Of a DNA stretch of 36,310 bases, positions 15,314-23,244 are shown one piece after another. The notes under the pieces were generated by a model. The model was not told where the DNA came from. It did not search any database and was given only the letters and a program-made list of their open reading frames with translations. The stretch spans positions 1 to 36,310 of the forward strand of contig JBBSGC010000006.1 of assembly GCA_038254525.1 (NCBI GenBank). The letters are read 5' to 3'. Numbering within the stretch: the first letter of the stretch is position 1; the number at the start of each line of letters is the position of its first letter. The DNA comes from JBBSGC01 sp038254525. GTDB taxonomy: Bacteria; Actinomycetota; Actinomycetes; Propionibacteriales; Nocardioidaceae. Made by a program: the position numbers and the translations under genes.

Positions 15314-16360
15314 TCAGCCCTGGATCACAACCCGGTCGAATGTCGTGGTCGTGAGCCGCACGTCGAGGTCGAGCTCGTCGCCAACCGCCGGCGCCGGCAC
15401 TGCCGAGGGCACGAAGATCAACGACACCTGCATGTGCGGCGACTCGACGAACCAACGCTGCCGACCGGCGACCTGGAACGGCGACAACGCCAGCCCGGCA
15501 GCCTCCAGACCACCTCTGGCCGCCGAGACGGCCCGTTGACGGATAGACGTGAGCGCGGCCGGTGCCTCCAGGCCGATGCCGTGCGCGGTGCCACCGGACA
15601 CGACGAGCACCGTCCCCGCACGAGGCAGCGGCCGCTGCCGGTAGCCGACCCGGGCTCCTCGCCGGACCCGGTGGCTATCGAGGACGGTCGCGGTGACGCG
15701 CAGCGCCGACCGGTCGCCGAGCCACAAGGCGGTGCCGATCCGGGGCCGAACGGTCAATGCCGGGTGTCGCCCGGCCAGCGTCGTGACCTCGTTGCCACTG
15801 AGGTGCGAGACGTAGAGCGTGGTGGTGGCCAGGCGGGAGACCCGCAGGAGGGCTGCCCAGCGCTCCGCCTCGCCGAGCCGGTCGCCGGACATCGGCAGGT
15901 GCAGCGCAAGTCCCGTGAGTCGCAGCCCCCCCAGCCGGCCCGCGGCCGCGTCGAGCTCGTCGCGATGCAGGCCGTGCCTGGTCATCGACGTCAGCCCCTC
16001 GAGGACGACCCGCACCCGCGCCCTCGCTGCCCGCGCCTGGGCGGCCAGGGTACCCACGTCCTCGAAACGGCCGAGGGTGTGGATCACCCGTGGGTCGAAC
16101 GACACCTCACGAAGGAACGGCCGCCACGGCGACAGCACCTGCACGTCCCCGGGGAAGCGGGACAGCGCGCCCGCCACTTCCTCGTAGGTGCCGACCGCCA
16201 GGGTGTCCGAGCCGAGCCAGCCGGCCCGGCGGGCCAGCCGGGGCATACCGAACCCATAGCCGTTTCCCTTGGCGACCGGGACGAGATGCGGGTTCGACTT
16301 GGCCACGGCCAGCAGGTGGGCCCGCCAACGGTCGCCGTCGACCTGAAGCGTCACCGGCAT
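15314..16360 (-). CDS. Alanine racemase-family PLP enzyme
   Basis: A 348-residue protein of fold-type III PLP enzymes. The N-terminal barrel has VPVAKGNGYGFG with the Schiff-base lysine at residue 31. Barrel strands follow (VVLEGLTSMTRHGL, LALHLPMSG, LYVSHLSGNE), then RPRIGTALWLGD, equivalent to the RxGxxLYG phosphate-side motif. In the C-terminal beta domain GYRQRPLPRAG is where the catalytic Tyr loop lies, and SPHMQVSLIF corresponds to the usual CMDQ segment. It is more divergent than the canonical Alr, so the substrate may be alanine or another amino acid. It lies 54 bases downstream of femX on the same strand; the same pair occurs in Streptomyces (from memory SCO3903-SCO3904). The ATG has GGAG 6 bases upstream. 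Confidence 0.82.
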   Translation of the reverse strand: MPVTLQVDGDRWRAHLLAVAKSNPHLVPVAKGNGYGFGMPRLARRAGWLGSDTLAVGTYEEVAGALSRFPGDVQVLSPWRPFLREVSFDPRVIHTLGRFEDVGTLAAQARAARARVRVVLEGLTSMTRHGLHRDELDAAAGRLGGLRLTGLALHLPMSGDRLGEAERWAALLRVSRLATTTLYVSHLSGNEVTTLAGRHPALTVRPRIGTALWLGDRSALRVTATVLDSHRVRRGARVGYRQRPLPRAGTVLVVSGGTAHGIGLEAPAALTSIRQRAVSAARGGLEAAGLALSPFQVAGRQRWFVESPHMQVSLIFVPSAVPAPAVGDELDLDVRLTTTTFDRVVIQG

Positions 16361-16414
16361 CCGGAGCTCCGAACTGTGCCGACGGCTGCTGCGGCGGCGC
16401 TTCCGACGGCCATG

Positions 16415-17551
16415 TCACCGGCGCTTCATGTAGAGGTCGAACGCCCGGTACAGCAGCCGGGACACCGGCAGGTCCCACTCCCCGGCGTACTCCACGGCCT
16501 GGCCGCCGGTGCCGACCTTGAACTGAGCCAGCCCGACGTGCGGGTCGTCGGCGTCCAGGGTTTCGGTGATGCCCCGCAGGTCGTAGACGGCGGCGCCGGC
16601 GGCCATCGCGTCGGTGATCATCTGCCACTGCACGGCGTTGGACCCACGCACCTCCCGCTTGGCCGTCGTGGAGGCGCCGTAGGAGTACCACGCGTGCTCG
16701 CCGACGCGCACCATCGTCGTGGCCGCCACCAGGTCACCCTCGTGGTGGGCGAGGTACAGCCGCAGGCGGTCCGGGGCTTCGGCGTTGAGCGCGTCGTACA
16801 TGTTCTGGAAGTACCCGAGGGGTCGCGGCGTGAACGAGTCCCGAGCTGCGGTCTCGGCGTACACCGTATGGAACGCCGGCAGGTCAGCGCGGTCGCCGAC
16901 GCGGACCTCGACGCCCGCCTTGGCTGCCTTCTTGATGTTGCGGCGCCACTGCTGGTTCATCCCGGACAGGACGTCGTCGGAGCTCCGCCCGGCCAGCGGC
17001 AGCCAGAAGTTGTACTGCGGCTGCCCGGCGGTGAACCCCCCGGCGGAGTGCTGCCGGCTCCAGCCGGACCTCCGCAACAGCCCCACCACGCGCCGACCGA
17101 CCGGTTCGGTCGCGTCGGCGGGCACGTCGTCGAGCCGGTGCAGTGCGGGGTCCGCGATGGCCGCCTTGAGGGTCGCCGCCTGCCACCGTCGGGTGACCAC
17201 CGGCGGCCCCATCCGGACCGCGAACGCCCCCCGGTCCGCGAGGTGCCTGGTCAAGGCGACCAGCAGGTCGGCCAGGTCGCCACGTGACCAGTCCAGACAC
17301 GGCCCCTCGGGCAGGTAGGTCAGCGACCGCTTGAGCCGCGGCAGCCGGCGGTAGAGCACCAGCGCGGCGCCCACGAGCTCGGCTCCGGCGAAGAACCCGA
17401 CGGACTCGTGACCCCACTCGGGCTTCACCGCCGCCCAGGCCGGCGTCTGCAGGAAGCTCGCGGAGGGCTGCGCCTCGATGTACGCGAGGTGCTCCTCGGT
17501 GCTGATCGTCGCGACGGCCGGCGCGCTTCCGGACGGTTCGGAGCGGGTCAC
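16415..17551 (-). CDS. femX: FemX/FemAB-type lipid II:glycine (amino acid) transferase
   Basis: A 378-residue cytosolic enzyme of the Fem family, which uses aminoacyl-tRNA to add the first cross-bridge residue to the lipid II stem peptide. Two GNAT-like halves are visible. The N-terminal half has ASFLQTPAWAAVKPEWG and YLPEGPCLDW. After the helical spacer WRRNIKKAAKAGVEV, the C-terminal half has YSYGAST, SNAVQWQMI, VYDLRGI and FKVGTGG, ending EYAGEWDLPVSRLLYRAFD. These are the standard Fem peptidyltransferase motifs. The GTG at 17551 lacks a Shine-Dalgarno site but has TAGCCT 8 bases upstream, suggesting leaderless expression. Which amino acid it adds cannot be read from sequence; glycine is usual in LL-DAP Streptomyces. 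It is the first gene of a pair with the alanine-racemase-like gene. Confidence 0.9.
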   Translation of the reverse strand: MTRSEPSGSAPAVATISTEEHLAYIEAQPSASFLQTPAWAAVKPEWGHESVGFFAGAELVGAALVLYRRLPRLKRSLTYLPEGPCLDWSRGDLADLLVALTRHLADRGAFAVRMGPPVVTRRWQAATLKAAIADPALHRLDDVPADATEPVGRRVVGLLRRSGWSRQHSAGGFTAGQPQYNFWLPLAGRSSDDVLSGMNQQWRRNIKKAAKAGVEVRVGDRADLPAFHTVYAETAARDSFTPRPLGYFQNMYDALNAEAPDRLRLYLAHHEGDLVAATTMVRVGEHAWYSYGASTTAKREVRGSNAVQWQMITDAMAAGAAVYDLRGITETLDADDPHVGLAQFKVGTGGQAVEYAGEWDLPVSRLLYRAFDLYMKRR

Positions 17552-17559
17552 AGTCGGGG

Positions 17560-17565
17560 AGGCTA
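17560..17565 (-). promoter_or_regulatory. -10-like box for leaderless femX operon
   Basis: TAGCCT on the minus strand ends 8 bases before the GTG at 17551. It is the same hexamer used upstream of the GT87 gene (13844) and dnaB (32198). Confidence 0.4.
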
Positions 17566-17635
17566 TCGCGCCGGCGAACTCGTCACCGCAAGCGCCGACG
17601 AGGCGGTGAGCGCGGTCGAGGACGAGCCACCGCGT

Positions 17636-18610
17636 CTATCCGGGGGCAGCCGACCGCAGTGCCGGCAGCAGCTCGGACTCGGCGAAGTCGAGGAACTCCT
17701 CCTGGGTGTCCCCACCGATCTGGATCAGAGCTACGTCGGTGAACCCGGCGTCCCAGAACTTCGCGACGGCCTGCGCGACCGGCTCGGGGTCGGGGCCGCA
17801 CGGGATCACCTCGGCAACGTCTTCCGGGCGGACGAACTGAGTTGCGCCGGCGAAGCCCACCGGGCCGGAGAGCTCGGCGTTGACCTTCCAGCCGCCGCCG
17901 AACCAGCGGAACTGCTCGTGTGCGCGGGTTACCGCGGCGTCTCGATCGCGGTCCCACGAGATCGCCAGCTGGCCGATCTTGCGACCGGCGGTGGGATTGA
18001 CCCGGTCCCACTCGGCGACCAGCTCGCGCTTGGGTTTGACCGCCACCATGGCGTCGGAGACAGGGCCGTACCGGCGGATCGACTGGCTGCCGGAGACCGC
18101 CGTCGCGATGGGAACCGGGCGCTCCGGCAGGTCCCACAGCTTGGCCGAGTCGACCCGGTAGTGGCGCCCGACGTAGTTGACGTAGCCGCCGTCGAAGAGC
18201 GCCCGGATGATCGAGATCGCCTCGTCGAGCATCTCGTGCCGGATGTTGACCGGCGGCCACCCGCGTCCGACGACGTGCTCGTTGAGGTTCTCACCGGAGC
18301 CGAGCCCGAGGGTGAACCGGCCGTCCGAGAGCAGGCCCATGGTCGCGGCCTTCTGCGCCACGACGGCGGGGTGGTAGCGCAGCAGGGGGCAGGTGACGTA
18401 GGTCATCAGCTCCACCCGCTCGGTGACCTGGCTGACCGCGCCCAGCGTGCTCCAGGCGTACGGCGCATGGCCCTGCTCGACGAGCCACGGAAAGAAGTGG
18501 TCGCTCATCACCTCGAAGTCGAAACCGGCCCGCTCGGCACGTGCGGCGTGGCCGACGAGCTCGCGTGGACCGGCCTGCTCGGTCATCAAGGTGTAGCCGA
18601 TACCTGCCAT
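17636..18610 (-). CDS. F420-dependent LLM-class oxidoreductase (TIGR03557-like)
   Basis: A 324-residue bacterial-luciferase-like TIM-barrel protein related to F420-dependent glucose-6-phosphate dehydrogenase. Recognisable blocks are GPRELVGHAARAERAGFDF, VMSDHFFPW, the MTYVTCPLLRYHPAVVAQKAAT strand-helix unit, FTLGLGSGENLNEHV (cofactor phosphate-binding glycine loop) and the C-terminal FTDVALIQIGGDTQEEFLDF. In actinomycetes this family uses deazaflavin F420 rather than FMN; the substrate is unknown. The ATG at 18610 (GAGG 9 bases upstream, inside the previous gene's end) gives the conventional MAGIGYTLMTEQAGP start. It begins 4 bases after the DJ-1/PfpI gene's stop, so the two are an operon, which hints at a shared role in handling reactive aldehydes or redox stress (inference). 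Confidence 0.88.
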   Translation of the reverse strand: MAGIGYTLMTEQAGPRELVGHAARAERAGFDFEVMSDHFFPWLVEQGHAPYAWSTLGAVSQVTERVELMTYVTCPLLRYHPAVVAQKAATMGLLSDGRFTLGLGSGENLNEHVVGRGWPPVNIRHEMLDEAISIIRALFDGGYVNYVGRHYRVDSAKLWDLPERPVPIATAVSGSQSIRRYGPVSDAMVAVKPKRELVAEWDRVNPTAGRKIGQLAISWDRDRDAAVTRAHEQFRWFGGGWKVNAELSGPVGFAGATQFVRPEDVAEVIPCGPDPEPVAQAVAKFWDAGFTDVALIQIGGDTQEEFLDFAESELLPALRSAAPG

Positions 18611-18614
18611 CTGA

Positions 18615-19160
18615 TCAGTCCTCGGCGACCGCGTCGACCAGCGTCTTGCAGAATGCCGCGAGGTCATCGGGTTTGCGGCTGGTGATCAGGTTGCCGTCGA
18701 CGACGACCTCCTCGTCAACCCACGTGGCCCCGGCGTTCGTGAGGTCGGTGCGCAGGCTGGGCCACGAGGTCAGCGTGCGACCGCCGAGCACATTGGCCTC
18801 CGCCAGCGTCCACGGTGCATGACAGATCGCCGCGACCGGCTTGCCGGTGCCGAGGAACGAACCGATGAACTCCACGGCGGTCGGGTCCATGCGCAGCGCG
18901 TCGGGATTCGCCACCCCGCCGGGGAGCACGAGGGCGTCGTAGTCGTCGATCCGCGCCCCGTCGAAGGTCTCGTCGACGTCGAACGTGTCGGCCTTGTCCA
19001 GGTGGTTGAACGCCTGCACCGAGCCGCTCTGCGTGGACAGCAGCTTCGGCGTACCGCCGGCTTGCTGGACGGCCTGCCACGGCTCGGTGAGCTCCACCTG
19101 CTCGATGCCCTCGGTGGCGACGGCGAATGCGATGCGCTTGCCCTGCAGTTGTCCGGCCAT
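18615..19160 (-). CDS. DJ-1/PfpI family protein (YhbO/protease I type)
   Basis: A 181-residue cytosolic protein. The flavodoxin-like core has RIAFAVATEGIEQVELTEPW at the start and the strand YDALVLPGGVANPDALR. The nucleophile elbow is VAAICHAPWTL with catalytic Cys113-His114. It closes with WVDEEVVVDGNLITSRKPDDL, the conserved SRxPDDL segment of PfpI/YhbO proteins. Members act as glyoxalase III-like deglycases, chaperones or peptidases in stress defence; which applies cannot be read here. The ATG at 19160 is preceded by AAGGAGA at good spacing, so the longer upstream frame is not used. First gene of a two-gene operon with the F420-type oxidoreductase. Confidence 0.9.
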   Translation of the reverse strand: MAGQLQGKRIAFAVATEGIEQVELTEPWQAVQQAGGTPKLLSTQSGSVQAFNHLDKADTFDVDETFDGARIDDYDALVLPGGVANPDALRMDPTAVEFIGSFLGTGKPVAAICHAPWTLAEANVLGGRTLTSWPSLRTDLTNAGATWVDEEVVVDGNLITSRKPDDLAAFCKTLVDAVAED

Positions 19161-19329
19161 GCGGTGCGTCTCCTTGGTTGGGGGGTGCGACGCGGTCCGG
19201 GTTCGCCGCGTGCCCCTCCTGCCTACTGGTCGCGCCGGTCGGCCGCAAATCCGCCCCACGGCCCAGCCCCGGTGACGGTGCGGAACGGGTGCAGACCTCC
19301 CCAGTCGGTGCCGCCGGGCCGAAACGTGG

Positions 19330-19358
19330 TTGAGCGCGCTGGCGCCGGCGCATACGGT
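19330..19358 (+). promoter_or_regulatory. Housekeeping-type promoter for the Erm-like gene
   Basis: TTGAGC (19330-19335), a 17-base spacer and TACGGT (19353-19358) sit about 32 bases before the GTG at 19391. Both hexamers fit the actinobacterial sigma-70 pattern. This is the best two-part housekeeping-type promoter I can see in the window. Confidence 0.55.
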
Positions 19359-19390
19359 GAGCGCCGTGGCAGCCTTCGTGATGGTCCGTC

Positions 19391-19924
19391 GTGTCCGCCG
19401 GCTCGGATCGGCGCTGGGGGTGGCACCGGCTCGAGCCTGAGTGGGCCGAGCGTGTCGTCGCAGCCGCACACGTGCGACCGGGCGACCTGGTGCTGGACCT
19501 CGGCGCGGGTACGGGAGCCCTCACGGCGCCGCTCGTGCGTCGCGGTGCGCGCGTCGTCGCTGTGGAGCTGCACGCCGGGCGGGCGGACCGGTTGCGCGCC
19601 CGCTTCGCCGGTCTACCCGTACGCGTGGTGTGCGCTGATCTGCTCGCGTTCAAGCTGCCCGACCGGGTGTTCCGGGTGGTGGCCAACCCTCCGTACGCGC
19701 TCACCACACCGCTGCTGCGGATGCTGCTGGCGCCCGGGAGCCGGCTTCGGGCGGCGGACCTGATTCTTCAGCGGGCGGTGGTCAGCCACTGGGTAGCGTC
19801 GGATCGCAGATCGGTGCCCCGGCGCGGCGGCTGGGACGCGGAGATGGGCATGCGGTTGCCGCGGCGCGCCTTCTCGCCGCGGCCACCTGTCGACTCGGCG
19901 GTGCTCGTGCTCCGGCGTCGCTAG
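19391..19924 (+). CDS. Short rRNA adenine N6-methyltransferase family protein (Erm/KsgA-like)
   Basis: A 177-residue SAM-dependent methyltransferase. Motif I is DLGAGTGALTAPL (36-48), the acidic residue of motif II is in VAVELH, and the catalytic NPPYALTTPLLRMLL (99-113) is intact. The ending RLPRRAFSPRPPVDSAVLVLRRR matches the close of the Erm/KsgA catalytic domain. Normal Erm and KsgA proteins are about 250-280 residues with a C-terminal helical RNA-binding domain; this one stops right after the Rossmann domain. It could be a housekeeping rRNA enzyme, a resistance gene of reduced activity, or have another RNA target. An in-frame TGA lies immediately upstream (19379-19381), so the GTG at 19391 is the earliest possible start. 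A promoter and a downstream hairpin make it a stand-alone unit. Confidence 0.82.
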   Translation: MSAGSDRRWGWHRLEPEWAERVVAAAHVRPGDLVLDLGAGTGALTAPLVRRGARVVAVELHAGRADRLRARFAGLPVRVVCADLLAFKLPDRVFRVVANPPYALTTPLLRMLLAPGSRLRAADLILQRAVVSHWVASDRRSVPRRGGWDAEMGMRLPRRAFSPRPPVDSAVLVLRRR

Positions 19925-19961
19925 CTGCTGCGCTCCCGGATCCCGCTTTCGGCTCCGGCAA

Positions 19962-19979
19962 CCTGCCTCCGGAGGCAGG
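19962..19979. terminator. Strong bidirectional hairpin between Erm-like gene and nfo
   Basis: CCTGCCTCC joined directly to GGAGGCAGG is a perfect 18-base palindrome (7-bp stem with a CCGG loop, or longer). It is nested inside an outer 9-bp pairing, AGCTGCTGC (19923-19931) with GCAGCAGCT (19982-19990). It fills the gap between two convergent genes. There is no T-run, as is common in high-GC actinomycetes. Confidence 0.6.
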
Positions 19980-19989
19980 CAGCAGCAGC

Positions 19990-20793
19990 TCAGCAGAGGC
20001 GCTCGCGCAGCCAGGCGATGTCGGCGCCTTGGCCCTGCGCCCCACCCGGCGTCTCGCACACGACCGGCGCCGCCGCCGCGCGGACCACGGCGAGCAGCTC
20101 CTCATCCGCGATGTTGCCGGCACCGAAGTTCGCGTGCCGGTCGGCTCCGGAGTCGAACGCGTCTCGGCTGTCGTTGGCGTGCACCAGGTCGATGCGGCCG
20201 ATCAGCGCCCGCACCGACTCGACGACGTCGAGCAGCTCGATGCCACCGGCGTGCGCGTGGCAGGTGTCCAGGCAGAAGCCGACGTCTGCGCCACCGGGCG
20301 CGTCGGTGACGGCCTCCCACAGCCGGCCGATCCGTTCCAGCCGGCGCGCCATGGCGTTGTCGCCACCGGCGGTGTTCTCGATCAGCAACGGCACCTTGGC
20401 CTCGAGCATGTCGACGCACTTGCGCCAGTTGTCGAAGCCGGTCTCCGGGTCGTCGCCCTTGAGCACGTGGCCGCCGTGCACGATCACTCCCCGGGCGCCG
20501 ATCTCGGCCGCCTTGTCCATGGTCTTCTGCAGCAGCTTGCGGCTCGGGATGCGGATCCGGTTGTTGGTGGTGGCGACGTTGAGGACGTACGGCGCGTGCA
20601 CGTACAGCGCGACTCCCGCCTTCTCCGCGTCGGTGCGCAACGCCTGCGCCCCCGCGGCATATCGCACGACCGGGCCTTTCCAGCCCTGCGGGTCGCCGAG
20701 GAAGAACTGGGCGATATCGGCCCCACGGTCGCGCGCCTCAGCGAGCGGATCGGTCTGGTCGACGTGGGCCCCGATGGGCAGTCCGCTGCGCAT
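19990..20793 (-). CDS. nfo: Deoxyribonuclease IV (AP endonuclease, Nfo family)
   Basis: A 267-residue TIM-barrel base-excision-repair enzyme that cuts DNA 5' of abasic sites. The zinc-ligand motifs follow in order: GAHVDQ near the start, YVHAPYVLNVAT, VIVHGGHVLKG, LLIENTAGG (ligand Glu), GFCLDTCHAHAGG and DLVHANDSRDAFDSGADRHANFGAGNI. The end GGAQGQGADIAWLRERL is typical. The ATG at 20793 is chosen because MRSGLPIGAHV is the usual N-terminus and a -10-like TAGGGT lies 7 bases upstream; the longer frame would run into the crtI promoter region. It is divergent from crtI with 85 bases between starts. Repair near a pigment cluster may reflect a light/oxidative-stress theme, but that is only suggestive. 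Confidence 0.93.
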   Translation of the reverse strand: MRSGLPIGAHVDQTDPLAEARDRGADIAQFFLGDPQGWKGPVVRYAAGAQALRTDAEKAGVALYVHAPYVLNVATTNNRIRIPSRKLLQKTMDKAAEIGARGVIVHGGHVLKGDDPETGFDNWRKCVDMLEAKVPLLIENTAGGDNAMARRLERIGRLWEAVTDAPGGADVGFCLDTCHAHAGGIELLDVVESVRALIGRIDLVHANDSRDAFDSGADRHANFGAGNIADEELLAVVRAAAAPVVCETPGGAQGQGADIAWLRERLC

Positions 20794-20800
20794 GCACGTC

Positions 20801-20806
20801 ACCCTA
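20801..20806 (-). promoter_or_regulatory. -10-like box for leaderless nfo
   Basis: TAGGGT on the minus strand ends 7 bases before the ATG at 20793, with no ribosome binding site between them. Confidence 0.35.
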
Positions 20807-20878
20807 GGGCCGGCCGCGGACCGGTCCTGCGTCGCGCGCCCGGTTGCGACGGCGCAGCGCATCGGCTCGAATGGGACC

Positions 20879-22354
20879 GTGAGCAGGGTGGTCGTCGTCG
20901 GGGCCGGACTGGCCGGGCTCACCGCCGCGTGCCACTTAGTGGGACGCGGCCACGACGTGACAGTGCTCGAGCGCGACGCCGGCCCCGGTGGCCGAGCCGG
21001 GCGGATCGAGCGGGGCGGCTACTCCTTCGACACCGGGCCGACGGTGCTCACCATGCCCGGTCTGCTGGACAACGCGTTCGCGGCGGCCGGTTCGAGGATG
21101 GACGAACTGCTCACGTTGCGCCGACTTGACCCGGCCTACCGGGCGGTCTTCGCCGACGGCTCGGTGATCCACGTTCGCGCCGGACGAGCGGCGATGGCCG
21201 AGGAGATCCGTCGCACCTGCGGGCCGGTCGACGCGGTGGCCTTCGAGGACTTCGTCGACTGGCTGACCCGGCTCTACGCCGTTGAGCTGCCGAGCTTCAT
21301 CGACCGCAACCTCGACTCCGCGTTCGACCTCGTCCGTCCCCCCGGGCCGGCGCTCCGGCTGCTGCGGATGGGAGCCTTCGGCCGGCTCGGTTCGCTGGTG
21401 CGCCGACGCTTCGCCGACGACCGGCTGCGCCGGCTGTTCAGCTTCCAGGCCATGTACGCCGGCCTCGCGCCGGCCGAGGCGCTGGCCATCTACGCGGTGA
21501 TCACCTACATGGACTCCGTCGAGGGCGTGTGGTACCCCGAGGGCGGCATCGCGGCGCTGCCGCAGGCGCTGGCCGCCGCCGTCGAGAAGGCCGGTGGACA
21601 GCTGCGCTATCACGCTCCGGTCGAACGCATCCTGCTGGCCTCCGGTAGCACCGGCCCGGTCCGGGGCGTACGGCTGCCGGGCGGTGAGCTGGTCGCCGCC
21701 GACGCGGTCGTGTGCACCGCGGACCTGCCGGTGGCATACGCACGGCTGCTGCCCGGCCTGCCGGTGCCCCGGGTGGCCCGGCGCGGCCGGTACTCCCCGT
21801 CGGCGCTGGTCTGGCACGTGGGGGTCGGTAGCAAACCGGAGCCACAGGTCGCCCACCACAACCTGCACTTCGCCGACCAGTGGGACGAGTCGTTCCAGGC
21901 CCTGATCGGCCAGGGGCAGCTGATGTCCGACCCGTCGATCCTGGTCACCGTGCCAACCGTCACCGAGCCGCGGCTGGCCCCGTCGGGCGGCTCGGTGCTG
22001 TACGTGCTCGAGCCGGTGCCCAACCTGGACGGGCGGGTCGACTGGGTGCAGGAGCGCCCGCGCGCCCGGGAGCACCTGGCCGCTCACGTCGCCCGCCTGG
22101 GCTACCCGACCGACGTGGTCGAGGAGGAGCTGGTGGACCCGCTCGACTGGGAGCGACAGGGGATGGAGCGGGGGACGCCGTTCGCGCTGGCGCACACGTT
22201 CGGGCAGACCGGCCCGTTCCGGCCGGCCAACGTCGACCGCCGAGCGCCCGGGCTGGTGTTCGCGGGCTCCGGCACCGTGCCAGGGGTCGGCGTGCCGATG
22301 GTGGTGATCTCCGGCCGGTTGGCCGCCGAGCGGGTCGACGCGATGCGCCGATGA
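20879..22354 (+). CDS. crtI: Phytoene desaturase CrtI
   Basis: A 491-residue FAD-dependent desaturase that converts phytoene, by stepwise dehydrogenation, to lycopene at the membrane. The dinucleotide-binding VVVVGAGLAGLTAACHL is at the extreme N-terminus, followed by VLERDAGPGGRAGRI and GYSFDTGPTVLTMP, the CrtI signature. YPEGGIAALPQALA and the C-terminal FAD motif LVFAGSGTVPGVGVPMVVISGRLAAERV complete the family pattern. The GTG at 20879 places the FAD loop within the first 10-15 residues, as is normal; the longer open frame upstream is antisense to nfo. The stop overlaps the crtB ATG (ATGA), giving translational coupling. First gene of crtI-crtB-Rieske. The number of desaturation steps (three or four) cannot be read from sequence. 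Confidence 0.95.
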   Translation: MSRVVVVGAGLAGLTAACHLVGRGHDVTVLERDAGPGGRAGRIERGGYSFDTGPTVLTMPGLLDNAFAAAGSRMDELLTLRRLDPAYRAVFADGSVIHVRAGRAAMAEEIRRTCGPVDAVAFEDFVDWLTRLYAVELPSFIDRNLDSAFDLVRPPGPALRLLRMGAFGRLGSLVRRRFADDRLRRLFSFQAMYAGLAPAEALAIYAVITYMDSVEGVWYPEGGIAALPQALAAAVEKAGGQLRYHAPVERILLASGSTGPVRGVRLPGGELVAADAVVCTADLPVAYARLLPGLPVPRVARRGRYSPSALVWHVGVGSKPEPQVAHHNLHFADQWDESFQALIGQGQLMSDPSILVTVPTVTEPRLAPSGGSVLYVLEPVPNLDGRVDWVQERPRAREHLAAHVARLGYPTDVVEEELVDPLDWERQGMERGTPFALAHTFGQTGPFRPANVDRRAPGLVFAGSGTVPGVGVPMVVISGRLAAERVDAMRR

Positions 22355-23244
22355 CTGCGGTGCTGGGCGCCGACGAGCGGTTCCTCGCGGCGTCGTACAG
22401 GCGTTGCGAGCAGATCACCCGCCGCCACGGCACCACCTACTACTGGGGCGCGATGCTGTTGCCGGCGGTGGCGCGACGGCAGGTGCATGCGGTCTATGCG
22501 CTGTGCCGGCTCGCCGACGACGTCGTCGACGATCCAGGCCCCCTGGGCGTCCCCGAGCGGCGGGGCGCGCTCTCGGCCTTCCGCACCTCGTTCACCGCCG
22601 ACCTCGCCGCCGGGTCGTCCCGGCACCCGGTGCTCGCTGCCGTCGTAGACACGGTGCGCGGCTGCGGGATCGAGCCGGAGTGCTTCGACCGGTTCTTCGA
22701 CGCGATGGCGATGGACCTCCACGTCGACAGCTACCCCACGTGGGAGGCGCTGTGTGCCTACATGGAGGGGTCGGCGGCGGTGATCGGGGAGATGATGCTG
22801 CCGGTGCTGCGACCGCTCGATGCGGCGGCCTACCAACCGGCGCGCTCGCTCGGCCTGGCCTTCCAGCTCACCAACTTCCTGCGTGACGTTGCCGAGGACC
22901 TCGACCGGGGTCGGGTCTACCTGCCGCAGGAGGATGTCGACCGCTTCGCCGCCGACCCGCGGGAGCGCCTGGTGACGCCGGCCTGGCGGGCGTTGATGCG
23001 CTTTGAGATCGCGCGCTGCCGCCGGCTCTACGCGCACGCCGACGAGGGCATCCCGCTGCTGCCCGAGCGCTCGGCGCGGTGCGTGTCGACCGCCCGGGTG
23101 CTGTACGCCCGGATTCTCGACCGCATCGAGGCCGCCGACTTCGACGTGTTCAGCGTGCGCATCCGCGTGCCGACGTGGCGCAAGGCGGCGCTGGCCGCGC
23201 GGGTGCTGGCGACCGGGCCGCTGCTGACCGAGGTGGACCGGTGA
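22351..23244 (+). CDS. crtB: Phytoene synthase CrtB
   Basis: A 297-residue all-helical trans-isoprenyl diphosphate synthase that joins two geranylgeranyl diphosphates head to head to make phytoene. Both magnesium-binding aspartate motifs are present: YALCRLADDVVDD (residues 49-61) and NFLRDVAEDLDRGRVYLP (about residues 175-190). The RHGTTYYWGAMLLP segment near the N-terminus and EGSAAVIGEMMLPVL are also typical of CrtB rather than squalene synthase. The ATG overlaps the crtI stop, and its own TGA overlaps the GTG of the next gene, so three proteins should be made from one coupled message. The substrate supplier CrtE is not in the window, so GGPP must come from elsewhere. Confidence 0.95.
   Translation: MTAVLGADERFLAASYRRCEQITRRHGTTYYWGAMLLPAVARRQVHAVYALCRLADDVVDDPGPLGVPERRGALSAFRTSFTADLAAGSSRHPVLAAVVDTVRGCGIEPECFDRFFDAMAMDLHVDSYPTWEALCAYMEGSAAVIGEMMLPVLRPLDAAAYQPARSLGLAFQLTNFLRDVAEDLDRGRVYLPQEDVDRFAADPRERLVTPAWRALMRFEIARCRRLYAHADEGIPLLPERSARCVSTARVLYARILDRIEAADFDVFSVRIRVPTWRKAALAARVLATGPLLTEVDR

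Noticed and set aside
20018..20878. N-terminal 287-codon extension of crtI
   Set aside because: It is antisense to nfo; the FAD loop of CrtI must be near the N-terminus, and the GTG at 20879 places it correctly.
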